Shown: positions 9,604 through 21,261, numbered from the stretch's first letter. The stretch is 64,000 nucleotides of DNA from Opitutales bacterium (GCA_028042835.1 JAOFOL010000004.1:1-64000); one strand, 5' to 3'. The notes: a model not told the origin generated them from the letters alone. A program made the numbers and translations.

Positions 9604-11802
9604 TTATGACTCTGCTGTCTTAGCTTCCTCTTCATTAGAGCTATCTTCGGAAGTATTATTGTCTTCGGAAGTTTCACCTTCCTCAGTTTTGTTTTCTTCC
9701 ATGGCTGCACGGCGGCTGAGTTTTACCCGCCCCTTATCATCAATGCCGATGCATTTGACAATGATTTCATCGCCCAACTTACAGATATCCTCAGTTTTAT
9801 TAACTCGGAAATCTGCGAGTTCAGAAATATGACATAAACCTTCTTTTCCTGGAAGACATTCTACAAATGCACCAAAATCTTTTACACCACGAACAATTCC
9901 GCGATAGATTTTACCGACTTCTATTTCTCCAGTTACCAAATCAATTTCATTAAGTGCTCGTTGCATGGACTCGGTGTCAGTTGCGTAAATTCTAACTTTA
10001 CCACTATTGTCCTCATCGATGTCGATATTAGCACCCGTGACCTCAGTGATCCGGCGAATGTTTTTACCTCCTGGTCCGATCAGTGCACCAATCTTTTCAG
10101 GATCAATCTGTACGCTTTCGATACGAGGGGCGTGCTCGCGCAATTGGGTACGAGGAGCTGGCATGGCTTCTTCCATTGATGAAAGAATCTTCATGCGAGC
10201 TTCTGTAACTTGCTTAACAGCTTCCTTGGCAATATCAAAAGGGAGCCCCTGAATTTTAAGATCTAACTGGAATCCGGTAACTCCGTCGCGGGTTCCGCAC
10301 ACTTTGAAATCCATATCTCCGAAGTGATCCTCGGCACCAATGATGTCGGTTAAAACAACATGTTTTTCAATCTCACCGTTCTCGTTCATTTTAGTAACCA
10401 GACCGGTTGAAATTCCTGCGACATGTTTTGCGAGGGGAACACCTGCATCCATCAATGCGAGCGAACCACCGCATACACTTGCCATGGAAGTAGATCCATT
10501 AGATGCCATGATTTCTGATACAATCCGAATAGCATAAGGAAATTCATCTTCAGGTGGAAGTACAGGTAAAACCGAACGTTCAGCAAGAGCTCCATGTCCA
10601 ATTTCTCTGCGGCCTGTAAACCCAAATCTACCAGCTTCTCCAACCGAAAAAGGAGGGAAATTATAATGAAGAATAAAAGACTTTGCAGTTGGGCCTCCAG
10701 TCAGACCGTCCAAATCCTGAACATCACGACTTGTACCAAGGGTACTTAATACAAGGGATTGAGTTTCGCCTCGAGTAAAGATCGCAGATCCATGAACTCG
10801 TGGGAGAACTCCAGTTTCGCAGGTGATTTCTCTTAAGTCTGCAGGGCCTCGACCATCAGCACGCTTACCTTTCTCAAGAATATTCTCGCGATATATATCT
10901 TCCTGTATGACTTCGAATGCCATTTTGACATGATCTGCATCAAAGTCCTCACCAAATTTTTCTTCGCAAGCGGCGGTGGCATCCTTTTTAACTTCATCCA
11001 CAGCAACTTGTCTTTCCTGTTTAGAGGCAGCAAAAATAGCATCCTCCATTCGGTTTCCGGTAATTTCACGGCAAAGTTGAAGTACTTCGTCAGGTGCTTT
11101 GACCAATTCGAATTCTTTCTTTGCTTTCCCGCACATCTCAGCAAGTTTATGTTGGGCAGAAATTATATCTTGGATTGCATCATGTGCATACTCCAAAGCT
11201 TTAACAAATGTTTCTTCAGGAATTTGATCCGCTGACCCTTCGATCATCATCATTTCTTTCTCACTCCCGACATAAATCAAATCGAGGGTTGAATCATACA
11301 TTTGTTCGTTGGTTGGGTTTACCACAAATTCACCATCGATTTGGCCCAAGCGAACGCACCCAATTGGTCCATTCCATGGAATATCAGAAATCATTAGTGC
11401 AGCGGATGCTCCATTTACCATAAGTACATCAGCTTCGTTGACTTGATCGGTCGAGAGCAGATATCCTATAATCTGGACTTCATTAAGAAAACCCTTTGGG
11501 AAAAGCGGGCGTAATGGTCTGTCGCAGAGGCGAGAAGTAAGAATTTCTTTTTCGGAAGGTTTTCCTTCGCGCTTGAAATATCCTCCAGGGAAACGTCCGG
11601 CAGCCGTAAATTTTTCCCTGTAATCAACAGTGAGAGGAAAGAAATCCTGACCTGGACGAAGGGTAGTTGCTGCTGTGGCTGAAACAAAAACATTTGTTTC
11701 GCCCTTAGATATCGTTACTGCTCCGCTTGCTAGTCCAGCAAGGGTGCCTGTGGAGATTTGAATGCCGAGTTTTTCGGCGGTTACATTATGCTTCTGTTTC
11801 AT
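9604..11802 (-). CDS. pnp: Polyribonucleotide nucleotidyltransferase
   Basis: Two RNase PH domains, KH ([29 protein letters not shown]) and S1 ([33 protein letters not shown]). Confidence 0.98.
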   Translation of the reverse strand: MKQKHNVTAEKLGIQISTGTLAGLASGAVTISKGETNVFVSATAATTLRPGQDFFPLTVDYREKFTAAGRFPGGYFKREGKPSEKEILTSRLCDRPLRPLFPKGFLNEVQIIGYLLSTDQVNEADVLMVNGASAALMISDIPWNGPIGCVRLGQIDGEFVVNPTNEQMYDSTLDLIYVGSEKEMMMIEGSADQIPEETFVKALEYAHDAIQDIISAQHKLAEMCGKAKKEFELVKAPDEVLQLCREITGNRMEDAIFAASKQERQVAVDEVKKDATAACEEKFGEDFDADHVKMAFEVIQEDIYRENILEKGKRADGRGPADLREITCETGVLPRVHGSAIFTRGETQSLVLSTLGTSRDVQDLDGLTGGPTAKSFILHYNFPPFSVGEAGRFGFTGRREIGHGALAERSVLPVLPPEDEFPYAIRIVSEIMASNGSTSMASVCGGSLALMDAGVPLAKHVAGISTGLVTKMNENGEIEKHVVLTDIIGAEDHFGDMDFKVCGTRDGVTGFQLDLKIQGLPFDIAKEAVKQVTEARMKILSSMEEAMPAPRTQLREHAPRIESVQIDPEKIGALIGPGGKNIRRITEVTGANIDIDEDNSGKVRIYATDTESMQRALNEIDLVTGEIEVGKIYRGIVRGVKDFGAFVECLPGKEGLCHISELADFRVNKTEDICKLGDEIIVKCIGIDDKGRVKLSRRAAMEENKTEEGETSEDNNTSEDSSNEEEAKTAES

Positions 11803-11931
11803 ATTCGTACAATTATGTGATTTGATTTTTGTTCGTCATCCGTTCAGTTCAAGCCGGATTGCTTGTCCTGGATACCCGGTTAAATAAATTAAATCGACAA
11901 GATGCCGGTTCAAATAATTAAGCGGAGAAAA

Positions 11932-11956
11932 ACTCGTGGCAAAAAAGCCTTCGAGT
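11932..11956 (-). terminator. Hairpin plus T run between rpsO and pnp
   Basis: Minus strand ACTCG-AA-GGC-TTTTTT-GCC-A-CGAGT followed by TTTT. Confidence 0.55.
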
Positions 11957-11983
11957 ATGAAATCCGAAAGATACGCTGCTAAT

Positions 11984-12250
11984 TTAGCGACGAAGATCGA
12001 GCTTATCGATTATAGCTTGGTACCTAGTAAGGTCGGTACGCTTTAGGTAATCGAGAAGCTTTCTTCGGCGAGCTGCCATCATGAGCAGTCCTCGGCGTGA
12101 GTGAAAATCCTTTCGGTGGCTTTTCAGATGTTCCGTAAGATGAGAGATTCGAGCACTAAGTAATGCAATTTGCACTTCACTTGACCCGGTGTCCTTATCG
12201 TGGGAACGGTTTTCTTCGATGATTGGTTGTTTTTTTACTTGTTCTGACAT
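11984..12250 (-). CDS. rpsO: 30S ribosomal protein S15
   Basis: [53 protein letters not shown]; start set at MSEQVKK (12250) rather than the 28-aa longer track start. Confidence 0.96.
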   Translation of the reverse strand: MSEQVKKQPIIEENRSHDKDTGSSEVQIALLSARISHLTEHLKSHRKDFHSRRGLLMMAARRRKLLDYLKRTDLTRYQAIIDKLDLRR

Positions 12251-12490
12251 TTTATTTTCATGAGTTTCTCGATCCGTGGAATGTACTTTAGCACATTCGC
12301 AGCTCAGTCGTAACTGAGTTGCCGTTTCGTCCAAACCTTCAAAATTGAAGGTTTATGGGGTAATCGAGGAGATAATCCATGGAGAATGATCCCTAACGCT
12401 AATCTTCATAATGGTTTTTTTTGACGAAAGTTCAAGCATGGAATCTACTTCCGCTTGCCACGACTTAGAACCTGCTCAATTTTGATGGTA

Positions 12491-12943
12491 ATGGATTATC
12501 CATATTTTGCATACGGTTCCAATATGAATCTCGAGCAAATGTCCCGAAGGTGCCCTGGGGCAATTCTCGGTGATGTAGGCTATTTACAAGATTGGCGGTA
12601 CTTTATAAATGGAAATGGATATGCAGGGATCGAGGAATACGAAGGAGGAGTGATTTGGGGTTGTCTATGGACATTGACAGATCCTCACTGGTTGGCTCTT
12701 GATCAATACGAAGGAGTTGCCGGAGGATATTATGAAAGGAAGATTTTACGTGTAGTCATCGAAAAAAATAAAGAACAAATATCTGCATCGCTTTATCTTT
12801 CAAACGACTACAGATACGGGATTCCAAGTAAAAGATATCAGGAGATAGTTGTGGCGGGAGCAAAAGATATTATATTGCCGAGATCCTACATAACTGAACT
12901 TGAAGTTTGGCGTAACGGTCCACCATCCCACTTTAACCGATGA
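12491..12943 (+). CDS. Gamma-glutamylcyclotransferase-like protein (AIG2/GGCT fold)
   Basis: FAYGSNMNLEQMSRRCPGA motif, LDQYEGVAGGYYERKILRV; start chosen at MDYPYFAYGSN. Confidence 0.85.
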   Translation: MDYPYFAYGSNMNLEQMSRRCPGAILGDVGYLQDWRYFINGNGYAGIEEYEGGVIWGCLWTLTDPHWLALDQYEGVAGGYYERKILRVVIEKNKEQISASLYLSNDYRYGIPSKRYQEIVVAGAKDIILPRSYITELEVWRNGPPSHFNR

Positions 12944-15900
12944 CGGAAGCTTTTCACGCAGAGAGTTGGAAGTTTTTTGTTGATACTGGAGGTACATTTA
13001 CGGACTGTCTGGGGCTTTCTCCAAATGATGAACTAATCAGAGCAAAAGTACTTTCGCGAGGTTCACTTTCCGCGCATGCCTTGGAAATATCTGGTAATAA
13101 GAAAGTGAGGATATCTAGAAACGATGACTGGCCGATTGATTTTCCTGTGGGATTTTCTCTGTCGATTGGATTACCGGGGATGAGAAAGAAAATAATTACT
13201 GGATGGAACCCCTCGACTTGCGAACTGGAGCTTGATCATCTTCTATCTGAAGAAGGAGAGACACTCTTGGGTGCAATTGAATTGGAATCTGGTTGGGAGG
13301 CTCCTATTTTGGCTATGCGTTTAATTCTAGCTCGGAGTGGACTGGACTGGGCCGATGTGAATACTGAAATGAGGTTAGCTACCACACGCTGTACTAACGC
13401 CTTATTGGAAGGAAAGGGTACTTTACCTGTTCTGTTTATAACCGCGGGGTTTGCGGATTTATTAGATATTGGAGATCAACGAAGAATCGATCTTTTTGAT
13501 CTGATTCCTCGGAAATGTAAAAAAATTACAGGTAATGTGGTGGAAGTTAATCAAAGGATGGAGAGTACTGGCAATATCCTAAAAGCTTTGGATTATAATG
13601 AACTTTCTGTTGAGGCATCATTAATGGTGATGAAAGGAGAACGGACGGCAGTCGTCTCCTTTTTACATTCATGGGTAAATAATACACATGAAACTGAGAT
13701 GGCAAAAATTCTCATCAAAGCGGGTTTTGAAAAAGTGGTTCTGTCCTCATCCATTACCAAATTTCCAAAGTGGTTACCTCGAACAGAATCTGCATCAGTC
13801 GAAGCTTACCTTTCAGATACACTTGATAAGTATTTGGACAATGTGAATTCTTCGCTAACGACTGAATCCAAGCTTTGGGTTATGAGCAGTGCAGGAGGTT
13901 TGATACAACGAAAATACTATCGAGCAATAGATAGTCTATTGAGCGGTCCAGCTGCGGGCGTGGTAGGTGCGGGTGTAATTGCCCGCTCCGTAGGAATCGA
14001 AAATTTCATCAATTTGGATATGGGTGGAACTAGTACCGATGTTTCTCGTTACTCTGGTAATTACAGCTACCAATCCTCCCATCAAGTGGGGGATGCACGC
14101 ATTTCAAGTATTGCGTTAAAGATTGAAACAGTAGCAGCGGGTGGAGGTTCTATTTGCCGGTTAGAAAAGGGATTACTACGAGTAGGTCCTGAGAGTGCAG
14201 GAGCACATCCTGGTCCTGCTTGTTACGGGTTTGGTGGCCCGCTTTGCCTGACAGATGTGAACCTTCTGCTCGGTCGATTATCAACTCGTCACTTCTCAAC
14301 GCCGGTTTTTCCTGAGGCATCGATAGAGAGGCTACATGAGATTGTTGAATCTACGGGACGTAATACTGATGAGTTACTTCAGGGTTTTTTGACAATTGCC
14401 AATGATTCTATGGCCAATGCGATTCGAAAAATTTCGATTCAACAAGGATATGATCCATCAGATCATGCATTGGTTGCTTTTGGAGGGGCAGGCGGGCAGC
14501 ATGCATGTGGGGTGGCCGACCTTTTAGGCATGAATCGGGTAATCTTACCAGCGGACTCTGGATTACTTAGTGCCTATGGCTTATCACAGGCTAGAGTGGA
14601 GCGTCTAGTCGAACACCCTGTGCTTCAACCGCTTGATTCTGGAACTATTAATGATTTAGAAAAGCAAATGATCGAGAAGGGTAAATTTGAGCTCCGTAAG
14701 ATGGGGCAAACCGGACAGGTTGTTGAAAAACGTGCTCTTATTCGTCTAATCGGACAAGATTCTACTTTGGAAATCATTTATAAAAATCCACTTGAATTAG
14801 AATCTCGATATTATGAAAAGTTTGAGAATATATTCGGATATATACCTACAGTTTTTAAACTTGAATTATATTCCTTACGAATTCTCATAGCTGGTCCCGT
14901 TTGTCGTCCATCTATGGAGACATTTCCTGATCCTTTTCGATTTGATCTTGATAAACAGCCCACTCAGCTTGATAGGACTGCTCTATTATCAAATGCAATT
15001 TATAGCGGACCACTTTTAATTACAGATCCCTACAGTACTCTTTGGGTGGCAGCAGGATGGTCGGTTCGTTCCGGATCAAAAGGTACTTTGTTATTGGAAA
15101 AAGTTAGCTCGAAAGAAAATGCTGGAAATAAGATTCCATCCACTGCCAGAAGAGAGTTATTTTCTAATCGTTTTCTTTGCCTTGCGGAAGAGATGGGTTC
15201 ACAGCTTCAACGCACGGCTATATCAACTAATGTACGTGAGAGGTTTGATTTTTCCTGTGCTCTACTCGATAGAAAAGGAAAGTTAGTAGCTAATGCTCCT
15301 CATATTCCTGTTCATTTGGGAGCAATGGGGGTATTTACAAGGAGCCTTATCCAAGAATTCCCTTCACTTTCAAGGGGAGATATTTTGATCTCGAATCATC
15401 CAGCCTATGGAGGTTCCCATTTACCTGATATTTCAGTCTTAGCCCCGGTGGTAGGGAAAGATGAAAAGCCTGTTTGCTTTCTTGCCAATCGAGCTCATCA
15501 TGCAGAAATTGGCGGCATTAGCCCAGGTTCTATGCCTGCTGGCTCTGCAATATTAGCGGAAGAAGGTGTGATTATATCTCCTCAGTATTTGGTAAAACAA
15601 GGTCAGTCGCAAATTGATCAAATTGCTGAAGTATTGAAATCTGCTGATTTTCCTTCTCGGCAGATCGACGAAAATTTAGCTGATCTGTTGGCACAGGTTG
15701 CATCTTTACGCCATGGGACTGAATTTATGGAAAATTACTTGTCTTTGTATGGAGAAGTAGAAATTTGCAATCAGATGGAAGCTTTAGGTGAAGAATCTAG
15801 GCAAAGTTGTGAGCAGTATTTAAAAAGTCTTGGAGAAATAAAATTTTTTGGGCAGCAAAAGTTAGATGATGGTGATCTTTTATGTGTAAGGATCAAGATT

Positions 15901-16692
15901 AAGGAAGGACATGCCATTTTTGATTTTTCTGGAACAGCCTCGACCCGCTCTGATAACTTAAATGCTACAGAGGCTATAGTTTACAGTGCAGTTTGTTACA
16001 GTTTGCGGGTTTTAATAGGTTCAAATCTTCCATTAAATGAAGGCATCCTTGACCCCGTAACCATAGTTTTGCCTCAAGGGACTCTTCTTAATCCATCCTT
16101 TTGCCCTGATCCTAGCAAATATCCGGGGGTTGCTGGAGGAAATGTGGAGATAAGTCAGCGGTTGGTTGATCTAATTTTAAGCTCGGCTTTTCAGGAGGTT
16201 GCCTGTTCTCAGGGAACCATGAATAATGTTATCTTTGGGAATCATAAATTCAGCCATTATGAAACCCTGGGTGGAGGTGCCGGGGCGAGGGTTGGGCAGG
16301 AGGGTGCCTCCGCCGTGCAGGTACACATGACGAACACTGCCATCACCGATCCCGAAATACTGGAGACCCGTTTCCCAGTTCGTTTGGTTGCCTTTCGCCG
16401 AAGAACGGGATCGGGAGGCCACGGCACCTGGCCAGGTGGGGATGGGATTGAAAGGGAATACCTCTTTGAGGAGGAGACCCAGCTGTCTTTACTTACTCAA
16501 AGTAGAGTGGAGGCTCCCTCTGGGATTTCTGGAGGAGAGGCCGGGAAGTGCGGGGAGCAGTTTCTCATTCGTATGGATGGCACCGAGGAAGCGATGGGTT
16601 CGCTCGAGCAGGCAACCGTGTATCCGGGAGATCGCCTTGTTATTCGAACACCCGGAGGTGGGGGAGCCGGGGAAGCCGAACTTTTGACCTGA
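12940..16692 (+). CDS. 5-oxoprolinase / hydantoinase, fused HyuA-HyuB (OPLAH-like)
   Basis: FFVDTGGTFTDCLG, NLDMGGTSTDVSRY, VAFGGAGGQHACGVADLLG (HyuA); DFSCALLDRKGKLVANAPHIPVHLGAMG, GGSHLPDISVLAPV (HyuB); 1250 aa. Confidence 0.92.
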   Translation: MTEAFHAESWKFFVDTGGTFTDCLGLSPNDELIRAKVLSRGSLSAHALEISGNKKVRISRNDDWPIDFPVGFSLSIGLPGMRKKIITGWNPSTCELELDHLLSEEGETLLGAIELESGWEAPILAMRLILARSGLDWADVNTEMRLATTRCTNALLEGKGTLPVLFITAGFADLLDIGDQRRIDLFDLIPRKCKKITGNVVEVNQRMESTGNILKALDYNELSVEASLMVMKGERTAVVSFLHSWVNNTHETEMAKILIKAGFEKVVLSSSITKFPKWLPRTESASVEAYLSDTLDKYLDNVNSSLTTESKLWVMSSAGGLIQRKYYRAIDSLLSGPAAGVVGAGVIARSVGIENFINLDMGGTSTDVSRYSGNYSYQSSHQVGDARISSIALKIETVAAGGGSICRLEKGLLRVGPESAGAHPGPACYGFGGPLCLTDVNLLLGRLSTRHFSTPVFPEASIERLHEIVESTGRNTDELLQGFLTIANDSMANAIRKISIQQGYDPSDHALVAFGGAGGQHACGVADLLGMNRVILPADSGLLSAYGLSQARVERLVEHPVLQPLDSGTINDLEKQMIEKGKFELRKMGQTGQVVEKRALIRLIGQDSTLEIIYKNPLELESRYYEKFENIFGYIPTVFKLELYSLRILIAGPVCRPSMETFPDPFRFDLDKQPTQLDRTALLSNAIYSGPLLITDPYSTLWVAAGWSVRSGSKGTLLLEKVSSKENAGNKIPSTARRELFSNRFLCLAEEMGSQLQRTAISTNVRERFDFSCALLDRKGKLVANAPHIPVHLGAMGVFTRSLIQEFPSLSRGDILISNHPAYGGSHLPDISVLAPVVGKDEKPVCFLANRAHHAEIGGISPGSMPAGSAILAEEGVIISPQYLVKQGQSQIDQIAEVLKSADFPSRQIDENLADLLAQVASLRHGTEFMENYLSLYGEVEICNQMEALGEESRQSCEQYLKSLGEIKFFGQQKLDDGDLLCVRIKIKEGHAIFDFSGTASTRSDNLNATEAIVYSAVCYSLRVLIGSNLPLNEGILDPVTIVLPQGTLLNPSFCPDPSKYPGVAGGNVEISQRLVDLILSSAFQEVACSQGTMNNVIFGNHKFSHYETLGGGAGARVGQEGASAVQVHMTNTAITDPEILETRFPVRLVAFRRRTGSGGHGTWPGGDGIEREYLFEEETQLSLLTQSRVEAPSGISGGEAGKCGEQFLIRMDGTEEAMGSLEQATVYPGDRLVIRTPGGGGAGEAELLT

Positions 16693-16737
16693 TCAAGCTT
16701 GATGAGTTCATAAATAGTTGTAAGGAGTGAATTTTTT

Positions 16738-18222
16738 ATGAGTCGATCGTTACGAAATAGTTGGGTTGTTACATTCTTTCATGTGGTTTCATTTTTAACC
16801 TTTGGGGCAGATCTTCCCAATATTCTATTAATTGTCTCGGAGGATAATGGTCCCGAGTTAGGATGCTATGGAGATCCTTATGCCAGGACTCCCGTTCTTG
16901 ATAGATTGGCAAAGTACGGCGTTCGTTTTAATCAGGCCTTTACCCCATATTCAGTCTGCAGTCCTTCCCGTGCATCTTTTTTAACAGGGCTTCACCCGGT
17001 GGTGAATGGGCAACTGGGACTGGCCACCCATAAATTTGCTTTATTTGAGGAATGGCCCAACATTTTCAGCCTCTTTCAAAAAGCTGGTTATCATACGGGC
17101 CTGATTGGTAAATTACATGTGAACCCGGAGAAGTATTTTTCAAAGCACATCGATTATAGAGCGATAAGTAGTGCCAATTTTGATCGAAAATCCATGAGTG
17201 CATATGCCGAAAATGCGGAAACTTTTTTTTCAAAAAGTAAAAAACCATTCTTTCTTTCGATCAATTATCCCGATGCCCATTTTCCCCTTATTCCAAAAAT
17301 TAAAGAATATCCCAAAAAGCAAGACATGCTCACGGGAAGAGATGTAAAGCCTTTGCCATGGATTGGCTGTGATACCCCAAGATTACGAGAGGCCACCGCA
17401 AATTACTATAATTGTATGAATCGCTTGGATTCCTTGATCGGGGATCTCCTCGGGGAATTACAAAAGGCAGGCAAAACGGAAAATACCCTGATTATTTATA
17501 TTGGAGATCATGGTGCCCAATTCTCGCGCGGCAAAACGAGTGTGTATGATGCCGGGACCAGCATTCCATTCATTATAAATTGGCCGAATCAAATAAGTGA
17601 GGGATTAGTCCGGGAAGAACTTGTATGCGTCACAGATATTCTGCCCACATGTCTTTTGGCTGCAGGAGTGACTGCTCCTGCGCATCTATCCGGTCGTGCT
17701 CTTCAACCCCTTTTGCGGGATAGGCGGGTATCCAACTGGAGAACATTCCTTCCTTTTATAACTACTGGTGCGGCTCCTTCAATTGCCTGTCTTCAATTCG
17801 CTTACCGGACCGAGAAGTTCAAACTTATCATTTCACCACCCAATCAGGGAGAAAACCTCAGTGCAGTCGCCTATCTTACTGATTTGAATTCCTTTTACAT
17901 TGCCGGGTGCAAACAACACGAGATTGATGCCTCTGTTCCATCGATTCAGGAGGTTTATAAAATTTACAAAAACCCTCCGGGGTATGAACTTTACGATCTT
18001 GAACAAGATCCTAATGAATTTCTCAACTTGGCGGAAGACCCAGAATACAAAACAATCCGTTCTCACCTAATAAAAGAATTTCAAAAATGGCAGAAAAGCG
18101 TGGATGATCCATTTTTTTATGATTCGAATGTCAGGTTCTGGATCAATGAACAGCAAAAAGCCAGGGGCACTAACTACAAAGGGGTGAAGAACTTCCGGTG
18201 GGGATACCTGAATGAGTTCTGA
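16738..18222 (+). CDS. Secreted type I sulfatase (heparan N-sulfatase-like)
   Basis: NILLIVSEDNGPELGCYGDPYARTPVLDRLA; formylglycine motif CSPSRASFLTG; N-terminal signal peptide. Confidence 0.92.
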   Translation: MSRSLRNSWVVTFFHVVSFLTFGADLPNILLIVSEDNGPELGCYGDPYARTPVLDRLAKYGVRFNQAFTPYSVCSPSRASFLTGLHPVVNGQLGLATHKFALFEEWPNIFSLFQKAGYHTGLIGKLHVNPEKYFSKHIDYRAISSANFDRKSMSAYAENAETFFSKSKKPFFLSINYPDAHFPLIPKIKEYPKKQDMLTGRDVKPLPWIGCDTPRLREATANYYNCMNRLDSLIGDLLGELQKAGKTENTLIIYIGDHGAQFSRGKTSVYDAGTSIPFIINWPNQISEGLVREELVCVTDILPTCLLAAGVTAPAHLSGRALQPLLRDRRVSNWRTFLPFITTGAAPSIACLQFAYRTEKFKLIISPPNQGENLSAVAYLTDLNSFYIAGCKQHEIDASVPSIQEVYKIYKNPPGYELYDLEQDPNEFLNLAEDPEYKTIRSHLIKEFQKWQKSVDDPFFYDSNVRFWINEQQKARGTNYKGVKNFRWGYLNEF

Positions 18223-18474
18223 TAACAAATTAACCTCTTGGTTTCGACCTTGTTCGAAATTAGCCTGCTTCACTGGATAGAAATTTTACAGGACATGATT
18301 TATATTTAATAGTCCTTAAGTGAAATTCATGACTTTTATGAATTAATTTATTTGAAAAAACTTTTTTCGACCCTCCCTTTAAAAATTTTTACCATTTCCT
18401 GACTTTTTTGCAGATAAATTGGGTTTGGCACAGGGTAAGCATAATATTACGCAACAATTAAACAGGAGGGGGAA

Positions 18475-18600
18475 ATGCCAGATTTCAAATCATTCGATTC
18501 CACAAAGAACATGAGCTTTATGCAAAAGCTTTTGGCTCTCGCCACAGGGGTGAGCTTGGCGGTGCTATCAGTCTTATTCTTGGGAATTATTAGTCTTTAA
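18475..18600 (+). CDS. Small single-TM protein, 41 aa (not in supplied ORF track)
   Basis: Strong SD aggaggggga just upstream; MPDFKSFDSTKNMSFMQKLLALATGVSLAVLSVLFLGIISL*. Confidence 0.5.
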   Translation: MPDFKSFDSTKNMSFMQKLLALATGVSLAVLSVLFLGIISL

Positions 18601-18698
18601 GTACTCAGCGTCGCAATTATTCGACGGGTCGACGACCATTTCAATATCTTTTGATCTGTTGACATAGGTTCCATTTCCACTTTTCATCTTCCCAAGAA

Positions 18699-19256
18699 GT
18701 GGATTGTTTTTTGGTCACTCTTTTTCCGTTATCACTTATCGGATCATCCATTATTCCTTACAGCGGAAAAACTTCGAAGAATGGAGTTAACTTCCACGGA
18801 GAAGCTTCATTCAAATTTGCCATCCAGGGAACGAACGCCCTGTCTCCGAAAATCTTTGCCTCCGACCAAACTCTTTATCTGTATGTCCGGGTTGACCTAG
18901 TTGATAAAAAAGGATGGCGGGAAATATCCCCGGATCAACCGATCCATTCCACACCCCATTCTCTGGTTTCTGATTATGCGAAAATTGCCGGAGCGGTTAC
19001 TCCCGGTTCCATCTCTTCCAAAATGCTTTAGGATAAGGTAAAGACGGAGATCAACAAACCCATTGCTCAGGGTGCGATCACGACCGCCCTGTTGAATGAT
19101 CAGATTCTTAAATATTTGAAGCCCGAAATTACCCACAACCCACAGGCACCAGGTTTGATCTTTGGCGGGCAGACCGTTACCCCGCGTCTGCGTCCCCCGA
19201 GCCACGATGAATTGCCGCGTCCCTCGCTCCGCTCCCTCCTCGCAATGACAAAATGA
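18699..19256 (+). pseudogene. Decayed surface-protein remnant related to the kelch protein at 32783-35482
   Basis: FKFAIQG, WREISPDQPIHSTPHSLVSDYAK, GAVTPGSISSKML then in-frame TAG (19029-19031), then DKVKTEINKPIAQGAITTALLNDQILKYLKPEITHNPQA. Collinear with FKFALVN, FQQLSPDRPFASVPYAFNSESAK, GAVTSSML and ILKYLKPEITSQPQA of the intact gene. Confidence 0.75.
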
Positions 19257-19314
19257 GAACTCCAACCTCTTTATTCCCTTCTTGGTAAAACCACCACACC
19301 TTGTCATCGCGATG
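19210..19314. repeat. REP-like dispersed repeat (GTCATTGCGAG...GCGGCAAT type) and partial copy
   Basis: attgccgcgtccctcgctccgctccctcctcgcaatgac and nearby cttgtcatcgcgatgac; a related element lies at about 53677-53722. Confidence 0.5.
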
Positions 19315-19434
19315 ACTAAATAAGTAGCATCCTTTGACTCCTCCAGTAAGAGAATCGCATCCCTTTCAAATAAAAAGAGAAAGCAAGTCTTGTAAGAAGG
19401 GCAAAGGGTCGATAGTTTCGCAAATTTTTATTTC

Positions 19435-21261
19435 ATGAATTCTCTTACCCCCGACCGCATTCGAAACTTAGCCATCATCGCACATGTTGATCATGGCAAG
19501 ACCACCCTAGTTGATCAGTTGCTTCGGCACTCTGGTTCCTTTCGCGAAAATCAAGCTCTGGATGAACGGGCCATGGATTCCATGGCTCAGGAAAGGGAGC
19601 GTGGAATTACCATTAAGGCAAAGAATACATCTGTTCGCTGGGGAGAGTATCTGATTAATATTGTGGATACTCCTGGCCATGCTGATTTCGGCGGTGAGGT
19701 TGAACGAGTAATGAAGATGGTAGACGGAGTTATGCTTGTCGTTGATGCTTATGAAGGACCACAGGCACAGACCCGATTTGTGCTTCAGAAGGCTTTGGCT
19801 GCCGGTTTAAATCCAGTGGTATTTGTAAACAAAATCGATCGGCCTAATGCCAGACCTGCAGAAATGCAGGACTCTGTTTTGGAACTATTTTTAGAATTGG
19901 AAGCCAAAGAAGATCAATTTGATGCACCATTTTTGTACGGTAGTGCTAAGGAGGGCTTCGCAAAAGCTAATCTTGAAGATGAGAGTTCTGATATGGAGCC
20001 TTTATTTGAGGCTATTGTAAAATCTGTACCACCACCCACGATCGAGGATTCAGATGATTTTCGCATGCTTGTATCAAATGTTGATTGGTCTGATTATGTG
20101 GGCCGAATTGGGATTGGGAAAGTTCTCTCTGGATGTGTTAGGGTAGGGGATCCTATTTGGAGATTACGAAAGGACATAAAACCTGTAAGGGGAAAAGTAT
20201 CAAAGGTTTTTGAATACTCAGCATTGGCTACTCAAGATGCGACCGAGGGAATTGCAGGAAATATCGTCGGTATTGCCGGACTGGAAGAGTTGGATATTGG
20301 GGAAACCCTGGCCAGTTCGGAAGAGGCGGAAACTTTACCTTTTGTTGAAATCGACCCACCTACAGTTTCGATGACCTTTTCCGTGAATGATGGTCCCATG
20401 GCCGGAAGAGAGGGAGATCGTGTTACCTCCCGCGAAATTCGTGAAAGACTGGTACGAGAGGCTCGAACAAATATTTCCATTAAATTTGAGGACACCGGAG
20501 AATCTACCGAGTTTAAGGTAAACGCACGGGGTGCGATGCAGGTTGCAGTTGTGGTTGAAGAAATGAGACGTGAAGGCTTTGAAGTTCTCGTCAGTCGCCC
20601 AACTGTAATTAAGCAAGAAATTGATGGTCGTTCACACGAACCATTTGAAACTGTTTATTTAGAAGTACCGGATGAAGCGGTCGGTGGATGTATGCAATCA
20701 ATGGCTAATCGTAAGGGAATCGTTGAATCCATTTCAGCAAACCGAGGAAGAACTCAATTAGAGGCGACCATTCCAACCCGAGGGCTGATTGGGTTTGAAT
20801 TTGAATTATTGAACCTTACGAGTGGTGAAGGAATCATGTCTCACCTTTTCAAGGAGTATCGTCCTGATTCAGGCGATATCCGTACGCGGCGGACTGGAAC
20901 CTTGGTATCGATGGAAAAAGGGGAGTCGATGACCTATGCCCTCCGTAACATTGAGACCCGGGGCAAACTTTTTGTGGGACCGGGCGAAGAAGTTTATGAA
21001 GGTATGATCGTTGGAGAGAACCCAAGAACAGAAGATTTGCCTGTTAATCCAACTAAGGCCAAGCATGTAACCAACCACCGAGCGGCAGGTAGTGATAAGA
21101 CCGATGCCTTAACTCCAGCCATTAAGTTTTCCTTGGAACGTGCGATTGAATACATTGCTCCCGATGAACTCGTTGAGGTGACACCAAAAGGAATCCGTTT
21201 GCGAAAGAGAATTTTAGATTTTAACGAACGTAAAAGAGAATCCAAGCGGGTTACTTCATAA
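19435..21261 (+). CDS. typA: Ribosome-associated GTPase TypA/BipA
   Basis: [68 protein letters not shown]. Confidence 0.97.
   Translation: MNSLTPDRIRNLAIIAHVDHGKTTLVDQLLRHSGSFRENQALDERAMDSMAQERERGITIKAKNTSVRWGEYLINIVDTPGHADFGGEVERVMKMVDGVMLVVDAYEGPQAQTRFVLQKALAAGLNPVVFVNKIDRPNARPAEMQDSVLELFLELEAKEDQFDAPFLYGSAKEGFAKANLEDESSDMEPLFEAIVKSVPPPTIEDSDDFRMLVSNVDWSDYVGRIGIGKVLSGCVRVGDPIWRLRKDIKPVRGKVSKVFEYSALATQDATEGIAGNIVGIAGLEELDIGETLASSEEAETLPFVEIDPPTVSMTFSVNDGPMAGREGDRVTSREIRERLVREARTNISIKFEDTGESTEFKVNARGAMQVAVVVEEMRREGFEVLVSRPTVIKQEIDGRSHEPFETVYLEVPDEAVGGCMQSMANRKGIVESISANRGRTQLEATIPTRGLIGFEFELLNLTSGEGIMSHLFKEYRPDSGDIRTRRTGTLVSMEKGESMTYALRNIETRGKLFVGPGEEVYEGMIVGENPRTEDLPVNPTKAKHVTNHRAAGSDKTDALTPAIKFSLERAIEYIAPDELVEVTPKGIRLRKRILDFNERKRESKRVTS

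Noticed and set aside
12251-12334. 28-aa N-terminal extension of S15
   Set aside because: The conserved S15 N-terminal region starts close to MSEQVKK; the extension is non-conserved-looking sequence upstream.
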